A stretch of DNA of 64,000 nucleotides, from contig NC_030993.1 in the NCBI RefSeq assembly GCF_000149955.1, positions 2,499,544 to 2,563,543 on the forward strand, written 5' to 3'. Below are positions 57,289 through 64,000 of the stretch, in pieces (position 1 is the first letter of the stretch; the number at the start of each line of letters is the position of its first letter). The position numbers were made by a program, and so were the translations under genes. The notes beneath the pieces are model-generated. The model ran no database searches, was not told where the DNA came from, and saw only the letters and a list, made by a program, of their open reading frames with translations. Source of the stretch: Fusarium oxysporum f. sp. lycopersici 4287. Its lineage: Eukaryota; Ascomycota; Sordariomycetes; Hypocreales; Nectriaceae.

Positions 57289-57351
57289 CGTGGCAGTTAT
57301 TCCGTAGCTGCGTATGCGACTGGACATGTCTATTCCTGGGGTTACGGGTAA
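57289..57351 (+). pseudogene. RCC1-repeat-like fragment at gap edge
   Basis: Directly after the gap one frame reads GSYSVAAYATGHVYSWGYG, which matches the repeat pattern of RCC1/beta-propeller proteins (G-x-x-x-S-[VA]-A ... G-x-[VL]-[YF]-[SAT]-W-G). It ends at a possible donor (GTAAAA at about 57348) or a stop TAA. A second stretch at about 57477-57530 (GSHHVEPVPLLKMKSL) resembles the link between propeller blades, but frames and splice sites do not join cleanly. It is either a multi-exon gene mostly lost in the gap or a decayed copy. Confidence 0.4.
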
Positions 57352-59937
57352 AATGATCTGACGTGCTGAAAGAAAGTCGGTGTCGACCTGATCTGAGCTT
57401 GATTTACTGATTGATTTCTTGCTTATCGTTGGACCGTGCCGCGAGTGCGTGCGAATTGAAGCTTCTGAGGATTATCATGGGATCGCATCACGTGGAGCCT
57501 GTTCCGTTGCTGAAGATGAAGTCATTGCGCATCGAGCTTATTATCGCTTCGTATCGCGTTCACTGCAAGTTTGATAGGGAGAGAGTCCAGATGGATGAGG
57601 TGGAAAAGTGAGTCAGAAGGAAGTTCTCGTGATCAATCGGTTCAACAACATGCGAATCATCCAGTTTTACTGTTCAAGTCGTCGTTCTTCGGCTGCGTTT
57701 CGGCGCTCGCCTCTCGACGGTCGAGTTCGTTAAAAAGGTGGCATGCTCGCTTGAGTGAGCTGATAACGCTCTAGCCAAAACTCCAGCTGGGCACTGAGTG
57801 AGTGAGTGAGTGAAGGAGAGCCAGGGATTAACGGGATCCATCCAAACGTCTCCACTTGATGTCGCCTGTTGCCGACCCCACTATCGGATGTTGACGATGG
57901 CCATATAAGACATGGGGTAAAAGAGGAAGATAATGATAACGTGAAGCTATAGAAACAAAAGCAAGAGAAAAAGAGAATAAGGAAAAACGAAGATTTTAGC
58001 ACTCTATACTGAGGCTGGATGAAGTTGTATGGACCAGTGATCCCAGGAGTGGAGGGGTGGCCGAGATGCAGAGATGCCCTCTTTATGTGGGAGTCGTCTC
58101 CTTTGCGGCAGCGTCACGAAAAGAGCAAGGTACATTTACATGAATTCAGGTACAAGGGACATGTCACAAGGAACCTGGCACGCGCCCTCTGCCCATGGGG
58201 AGACAGACGTATCGCGCGCCATCACGGCAGTCCCAACATGGTCTCAAAAGCATGACGCTGGTACGATATCAGCGGCAGCATAACCAAGACCCTAGCTCAA
58301 GCCGATCTCGACAAGTGGATTCCTGTAAACAAGACTGATTGACACCCATCTGATACCAAAGGCGTCTCGATTGACTCGGCGCATCAAGGTGCAAGCTAGT
58401 AGCAACTCAACTAGCCAATCGACCTAGCACTTCCCCTCAGTTTGATGCCACAAGGTTTCACGCGGGCGTTGCTGAGGGAGGGGAACGGGAGATGATGATT
58501 GATTGCAGAAGAGTCTCCATCGATGTCGTCTTTACGACAAAGGTGCCTCTTGCTCCTTAGCTACGACCTTAGGATGCCTAGATGCTGTCGATGGATGTCA
58601 AGACGCAGTACAGTCATGTCTAGGACATATCAATAGTCAGGTGAGTTGTAAGTTGAAGCCAACAGGCGCCAAAGCACCGCACCGCATCCGCGAGCCGAAG
58701 TCTCCGGGGACCACGGGATGAATGAGCCTGTGAGGGGCAGAAACGCAACTGGCGATCCCCCGTCATAGGTCATGACAAGGGAATGGATGGCATGGCTGAA
58801 TCAAACCAAAGTGCCAATCTTGTTGGTATGTCCTGATCGGCCACACCTTCCCCTCTCAAGATCTGTTTCTGTATCTTCACCTTTCACTTCCCAATTCTCT
58901 CACCGTATCGACATTAATGATTGACTTCATGATTCTCCCGCGGCCTTCCGCGAGCGTCAACTGCTCTGTGTCCACTCACCACTCAATCACTCGATCGACC
59001 AGGCCCATTTGCACACGCGCAACAACCCACAACGACCGATCGCAGTGGGTCCCAGGACAAGCTTTCCCCGGATTGTGGTGCGCCACGCTAACCGAGGTGG
59101 TCTCTAAGCGGGTACCAGATCGGGTACGTAGAGCGGCTTCCCTGCGTCAGTGGGTTTGCAATCGCGCCCGGCGCTAAACCCGTTGCGGCTCCCAGGTCTG
59201 GTCTGCTGAGCTTGGGAGCCAAGGGCCGTCACGCCTTCCCGTCAGGCCAAAGTCACGCGATTGTCCAACAGCGTTTATCAGAACACAACACAACGCAACG
59301 CAACAGTGTGTAATGATGGAATCCACAATGACTTGAATGCATCCGTAGGTGCTTGTAACTGTACATCGACTAGAGTAGCATTGATTGTTTTGGTTCGAGG
59401 AACGGAGCGAGGCGCAGGCGCAGGCACAGACTCCTCTGTCACCACAATCATACTCATACCCCCCTAGGTCTCGTCCTTCCCTTCCGTTCCGGGTGAGGTG
59501 TGAGGTGGGCAGTTACCCCGCCCAGTCTGACGACAGCTCAGTAGGTACGGTACAGTGCAGTATAGGTAGTAATGCAAATGAGTGAGTGAAGCCTTGGATG
59601 ACTGAGGATTCGCATGCCCCAATGCAAACATCGGACATGGACGACGCCGAATGGCAAGTGCGTTTGTGAATTCAATAAGTAACAACCCCTTCCCCTCCAT
59701 CTGGCCCTTTCCCTCTCCTCCCTCCTCATCACACCTTCAAAGCACAACAGCAATCCAATCTCACCTACAATCTTCTGCTTTTAACGCAAAAGGTTCGTAC
59801 ATCCTCTTTTATATACACCACCATTCCTCCCTCCAATACCTCTTTTCTACAACATCATCACTAACTTTACTCTCTTTTTTAGCAGAATCAACTATCAAAT
59901 CAGATCTTCTCGATCAACCACATAGCAACAACTCAAA
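57352..59937. other. Gene-poor region; 3' part is the leader of the next gene
   Basis: No supported gene. Contains a (GAGT)n microsatellite near 57796 and, at 58.9-59.25 kb, a GC-richer patch without coding character. The last 250 bp are CT-rich and look like a 5' leader with an intron (GTTCGT at 59793 to TTTTTTAG at 59882). Confidence 0.45.
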
Positions 59938-60681
59938 ATGACGGAACCTCTCTCCAAGGTCGATTCAGCCGTTCAGGGCCTCTCAAGCTCACCTCCCGCC
60001 AAGGATGACAAGAAGACGCGGCGACAAAGCTCAGCAGCAGCACCTGGCGTTTACAACGTCAATGACCTTGGTAAGCTTTGACATCACCACCCTGTCTCCT
60101 TCCGATATCGGATAGGCCACGAGGGCACCGTTAAGACCTCTCTCTGACCCTTTTCTTTAGAGGCCGAGGGCATTGAACTCGAGCTCGCACCCGAGACCCA
60201 GAAGACGGGATGGTGAGTTTAACCCCGCAATTCGACTTGCACATGCATCAAGAAACAGCCACTGACCCATTCGTATAGGAAGATCAACACCAGCCCCAAC
60301 ACAATAGAAGACCCTGCCATCCTCAAGCTTCATCTGTCAAAACCGCCCGTCAAGAGAATCGACCTTCACTTCCCACTAGGAAAGGAGGTAACAGCACGAA
60401 ACCTCAAGGGTGTAACAATCAAGGATGCACTAGACGCTATCCACAAGGCATATAAGAAGCGGGTATGTTTGGACCTCTGAGACACCCTCCCTAAGAATAC
60501 TGACTGACATACCCAGGCCGATGATGAGCTCGACAAGCCCTACCTCGCTGGTTTCGAGTGGGACAAGGAAGAGTCATGGACCCAACTTGTTGTTCACCTT
60601 CAGGCTCAGCCCACAAGCACAACATTGGGTGGTCCTTCCGGTGGTGGAAAGAAGAAGAAGAACAAGAAGCAAGACGAGTAA
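59938..60681 (+). CDS. Small protein with Lys-rich tail, DUF6699-like
   Basis: Four exons, 59938-60070, 60161-60212, 60279-60462 and 60517-60681, give 177 residues; all phases agree. The N-terminus is Ser/Ala/Lys-rich. The folded part (about 45-160) begins GVYNVNDLEAEGIELEL, continues LSKPPVKRIDLHFPLGK and VTIKDALDAIHKAYKKR, and ends WTQLVVHLQAQ. This strand-helix pattern, with a VTIxDxLxAIxxxYxxR helix, is what I associate with DUF6699. The assignment is tentative. The C-terminus is a short basic tail, GGKKKKNKKQDE. A CT-rich leader with a probable 5'-UTR intron suggests good expression. Function unknown. Confidence 0.8.
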
Positions 60682-61462
60682 TAGCTTCATTCCACTCCGG
60701 TATCTGTCTCAATAGTTCCTATAATTCTTGTTCGTTTCGCTGGTTTCGTTGCGAGTCGGCGCTCGGGATATTGCGTCTAGATATTCTCGGCCTGGTCATG
60801 TTATTTGCGACTGCTGGAAGCGTCGCTTGGTGTACACCTCTATAGTTCTTGTTATCGCTGGTCGATTCGGTCGGCGTTTGAGGTTCCATGTATCGTGGTT
60901 CCTCGATATAATTTATACATTCCCCACACAATTGGAAGTTCATGAACTCTGAAGTTAATTGTCAACTGACGTTGAATTTGAGAAGACATGATGAGCCAAT
61001 TGCCCACATGTTCCCCGGCTTAAGCTCCTCACTCATGAGGCCCACATGAGTTACCCCGCGGCGATGGCTTCGGTTACCTATAATCGGAAACCCTTGAGCT
61101 AGTTTCCGGTCGGAAATCTCCAAGCCCAGCTACACCTTGGTTGATATAACTAATTAGCTTTCATATTCTACAGAAACTTATTCCGGCCATATGCGATAAA
61201 ATCAGCTGTTATCGGGTTTATTCCCCTCTGTCAGGTAACATTCATCAGCGGAACACAGGCGCAATGCTTCCCCGGCTAACGTCGGGCCGTTTTCCATACT
61301 CAGTGCGGAATTGACAGTTGACGGCTTACACGGCTACAGAACGTCATCCGTTGATCGAGACAGGAAGTTCGCAAAGCCGTGGGAACGCAGTTATAAGCTT
61401 CTTGTTCGCCCATTTACTGAGGGGAAACGACACTCAAACTTAAACAGTCAAAGGATACCAAG
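60682..61462. promoter_or_regulatory. Promoter region of homogentisate dioxygenase
   Basis: 781 bp between same-strand genes, with no gene. The first third is the 3' flank of the upstream gene, the rest is the promoter and leader of the dioxygenase gene. Confidence 0.4.
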
Positions 61463-62882
61463 ATGCCTGTCACAACGTTTGATCTCAAGGAGAAGTACAG
61501 ATATCAGAATGGCTTCAACTGTTATTTAGAGTAAGTATCATTTCTGTTCTGCGCGGGTTGCGAATATTTTCTGATTATTTGCTAGATCTGAAGCTGTTGA
61601 TGGTGCTTTACCCATCGGACACAATTCTCCTCAGAAGCCACCATACGGTCTCTACGCCGAGAAACTCTCTGGGACTGCCTTTACTGCACCGCGACACGAG
61701 AATAAGCAGACATGGCTATACCGCGTTCTACCATCCTGCGCGCATCCTCCTTACCAAGAGGATACAAGGTCAACAGGCGACACTAACAAGACTCTCGACG
61801 GCGCTGAGGATGGAAAATTGCACTACATCCCCAACCAGCTCCGTTGGGATCCCTTTGACCACAATGAATCCAAGGATCTAGACTTTGTCACTGGTTTGAG
61901 GCTCGTTGCTGGTGCTGGAGATCCTACACTCAAGGAAGGACTGGGTATGTATATCTATGCCGCTGGAAAGAGCATGGATGAGAAATCAGCATTCTACTCT
62001 GCCGACGGTGATCTTCTCATCGTCGCACAAGAGGGCGCTCTTGATATCCGCACCGAGTTCGGTTGGCTTCTTGTTCGACCCATGGAAATTGCTGTCATCC
62101 CCCGAGGCGTCAAGTACCAAGTCCATCTTCCCTCCGGCCCAGCCCGTGGTTATGCTCTTGAGCTTTATCAAGGTCACTTCAACCTCCCTGAGCTTGGCCC
62201 AATTGGTTCAAACGGCCTTGCCAATGCTCGTGACTTCCAGTCTCCCGTTGCTTGCTTCTCTGAAGACTTTGGAGCTACTGCTTCTGAGGGGTCTAGCAAG
62301 TATACTGTTTCCGTCAAGTTCAACAATAACCTCTTCAAGACTGTGCAAGCTCATACTCCCTTCGATGTGGTAGCCTGGCATGGAAATTACTATCCTTACA
62401 AGTACGACCTCGGGCGCTTCAACACTATCGGCACTATCTCCTTCGATCATCCTGACCCATCTATCTTCACCGTTCTCTCAGCACCAACCAACACTCCTGG
62501 TACAGCAGTAGCCGACTTTGTAATCTTCCCACCACGCTGGCTCGTCGGTGAAGATACGTTCCGACCACCGTGGTATCACCGAAACACGATGAGCGAGTTC
62601 ATGGGTCTGATCCAAGGTGGTTACGATGCCAAGAAGGGCGGCGCAGGTGGTTTTGTCCCCGGTGGTGCAAGTCTTCACAACGTCATGAGCGGTCACGGCC
62701 CTGACGCAGAGAGCACAGAGGGTGCCAGGAACGCAGAGCTTAAGCCCGCCAAGGTTGGAACAGGAAGTTGTGCGTTTATGTTTGAGAGTTGTTTGATGGT
62801 TGGTGTTACGCAGTGGGGATTGAGAACGTGTCAAAAGGTCCAGGAGGGATATAACGAGGAGAGTTGGGGGTGGTGTTGTTAA
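61463..62882 (+). CDS. hmgA: Homogentisate 1,2-dioxygenase
   Basis: Fe(II) ring-opening enzyme that converts homogentisate to maleylacetoacetate in phenylalanine/tyrosine catabolism; cytosolic. Exons 61463-61530 and 61586-62882 (55 bp intron) give 454 residues, normal length. N-terminus: [18 protein letters not shown]. Core motifs include [30 protein letters not shown] and [17 protein letters not shown]. The metal site is intact by comparison with the human enzyme: His about 354 in PPWYHRN, Glu about 360 in MSEFMG and His about 393 in SGHGPD. The C-end [15 protein letters not shown] is typical. The start is fixed by the conserved N-terminus and by ATG 61463. In aspergilli this gene is clustered with fumarylacetoacetase and maleylacetoacetate isomerase genes; neither is present in the flanking sequence here. 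Confidence 0.97.
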
Positions 62883-63026
62883 TCATTGGAAGATGCCCCA
62901 AGGATTGAAGGTGAAGCCTCATACCCTGTAAGAAACAAAATTGGCGACGAGATTGGGCGCGAGTAACGATGAGCAAATTGTCATACAATATGAGACATTT
63001 TCTATTCTATTTCATTCGCTTTGGTT

Positions 63027-63737
63027 TTAGATGCCTGTTCTTAGAACGACATTGGATGGCAAGTCCCTACCCTTGAACTCATAATCCATGTTATAGACCG
63101 TCTCAGGACCCTCTTGCTTAAAGCCCAACTTCAAATACACCGACCTTCCCATGGTCGATCCCTCAGTAACGCACTCCAAATTCCTTCTCTTGGCCTCATC
63201 AAGGCCATATTGCACCATCTTAGACGCAAGCCCCCTTTTCTGAAACTTTGGATCAACAGCACAAAGATCCATTACAAAAACTGCAGGGGGAGATGCCTCA
63301 GCTTTCTCGTTGATGATCTCAATTCGTCGTCCAAAGAGTGACTTATCCGCCTGAGCAAGAAATCTCTGCTCCTTTTCGTTTCCAGGGTACAACATCTTGA
63401 AATAACCCGATGCTTGAAGATCACTGGGGGGATTGCCATAGCCTGGAACAACAGAGGCTTGCTCCCATATAGCGAGGCCAGCGATGGTGTTGTCGATGGT
63501 GGCTTTTACAAAGATGGTGTTGGGTTGACCGTCCTGGTTCATGGTGATGTGTGAAAAGCGATCAACTAGACGTTGAGTACCGACTCTTTCACCCTCAGGC
63601 GTATCCCAGCCTGGGTTGAAGGCCATCCAGATGGCATCACGGGTTTGGTGGCCAAATGCATTAGCGACGGCTCTGAAAGCCTGCGTGAAGTCGCCGGGAT
63701 TGGTGATTGGCTCGACTCGGATATCTGAGGACGACAT
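63027..63737 (-). CDS. GNAT-family N-acetyltransferase
   Basis: Intronless, 236 residues. Acetyl-CoA-dependent acyltransferase of unknown substrate. The GNAT fold is visible in its later part: VFVMDLCAVDPKFQKRGLAS holds strand 4 and the pyrophosphate loop (R/Q-x-x-G-x-A as QKRGLA), followed by MVQYGLDEAKRRNLE and YLKLGFKQEG, the usual C-terminal strand-helix ending in LGF. The N-terminus begins MSSSDIRVEPITNP. An upstream in-frame ATG at 63774-63776 would add 13 residues, but a TATAAATA at 63804-63811 makes the nearer ATG at 63735-63737 more likely. Convergent with the dioxygenase gene, 144 bp apart. Confidence 0.88.
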   Translation of the reverse strand: MSSSDIRVEPITNPGDFTQAFRAVANAFGHQTRDAIWMAFNPGWDTPEGERVGTQRLVDRFSHITMNQDGQPNTIFVKATIDNTIAGLAIWEQASVVPGYGNPPSDLQASGYFKMLYPGNEKEQRFLAQADKSLFGRRIEIINEKAEASPPAVFVMDLCAVDPKFQKRGLASKMVQYGLDEAKRRNLECVTEGSTMGRSVYLKLGFKQEGPETVYNMDYEFKGRDLPSNVVLRTGI

Positions 63738-64000
63738 TTTGATGGTGAGATTGTGAGTTTTTGGTCTCGTGAACAATGAGAAGAAGTGAGAGGGGGGAAG
63801 AAGTATTTATACGCTCAGCGGATAAATATGAGAAATTGTTTCACTACGATTGAGGTATTAGTTCTCTTGAATGCATGATACTTGATCCACTTCTCTTCAA
63901 AGCATAGCCCCGTGGGGTTCTACTATGGAGTCGTCCAAGAAAATGGTGAACAATCCGAAATAAACTAGCGGCTTTATAGAAAAATAGGGTAATTTTATGG
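63738..64000 (-). promoter_or_regulatory. Promoter of the GNAT gene
   Basis: TATAAATA on the minus strand at 63804-63811, 67 bp before the start codon, followed by a CT-rich leader. Nothing else seen to the window end. Confidence 0.5.

Noticed and set aside
58050..58140. Sequence GGTGGCCGAGATGC resembling a tRNA D-arm
   Set aside because: No matching acceptor stem or T-arm could be found around it.
1..64000. CRISPR arrays, bacterial operons, plasmid or phage modules
   Set aside because: The window is plainly eukaryotic fungal DNA with introns; no such features were seen.

Overview
The window is nuclear DNA of a filamentous ascomycete, most likely Fusarium or a close hypocrealean relative. 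The genes have short (about 45-70 bp) GT-AG introns and occur on both strands without operons. They include Zn2Cys6 regulators, a fungal rhodopsin-domain membrane protein, a fungal type III polyketide synthase and an F-box protein. Several conserved genes carry intron positions and small-protein neighbours typical of Nectriaceae. The genus is inferred from general look, not from a database search. There are two assembly gaps (111-210 and 56872-57288), so this is draft sequence.

Layout. 1-1327 (-): 5' part of a zinc-cluster transcription factor, broken by a gap and running off the window. 1.4-4.4 kb: gene-free or relic DNA. 4.4-8.6 kb: a type III polyketide synthase (-) and a cytochrome P450 (+), transcribed divergently from a 1.1 kb promoter region; this looks like a minimal secondary-metabolite pair. 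8.7-10.1 kb: Bud22-like ribosome-biogenesis protein (-). 10.1-15.9 kb: gene-poor. 15.9-17 kb: mitochondrial dicarboxylate (2-oxoglutarate/malate-type) carrier (+). 17.5-18.3 kb: two convergent tRNA-His(GTG) genes with identical mature sequence but different introns. 18.5-19.3 kb: Cys-rich conserved protein (-). 19.9-24.8 kb: a 1626-residue ABCA-type full transporter (-). 26.6-29.2 kb: Rad4/XPC DNA-repair protein (-). 30.0-31.2 kb: extended SDR reductase (+). 31.4 kb: tRNA-Asp(GTC) (-). 34.2-35.7 kb: eight-exon rhodopsin-domain 7TM protein (+). 36.0-38.1 kb: Zn2Cys6 transcription factor (+). 39.1-40.3 kb: zinc-ribbon-like protein and a one-TM small protein (both -). 42.3-43.2 kb: Vip1-like RRM protein (+). 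43.7-43.9 kb: small conserved protein (-). 45.0-46.2 kb: coiled-coil Ser/Pro-rich protein (+). 46.5-47.9 kb: F-box protein (-). 49.3-50.2 kb: coiled-coil protein (-). 51.2-51.8 kb (at least): a broken gene (+). 54.2-55.5 kb: fungal protein of unknown function (+). 55.5-59.9 kb: gene-poor with a gap, and an RCC1-like fragment at the gap edge. 59.9-60.7 kb: small basic-tailed protein resembling DUF6699 (+). 61.5-62.9 kb: homogentisate 1,2-dioxygenase (+). 63.0-63.7 kb: GNAT acetyltransferase (-).

How it fits together. Most genes are unlinked housekeeping functions (rRNA processing, nucleotide-excision repair, mitochondrial transport, tyrosine catabolism). The functional link best supported by position is the type III PKS with the divergent P450. 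A weaker one is the 30-38 kb stretch, where an SDR, a 7TM receptor-like protein and a Zn2Cys6 regulator lie on one strand. Three genes (the left-edge regulator, the P450 and the F-box gene) each look one base off in a short run of the same base. That pattern fits draft-sequencing error as well as real mutation, and the choice matters most for whether the P450 is functional. Exon borders were worked out by hand from reading frame, splice consensus and conserved protein motifs.
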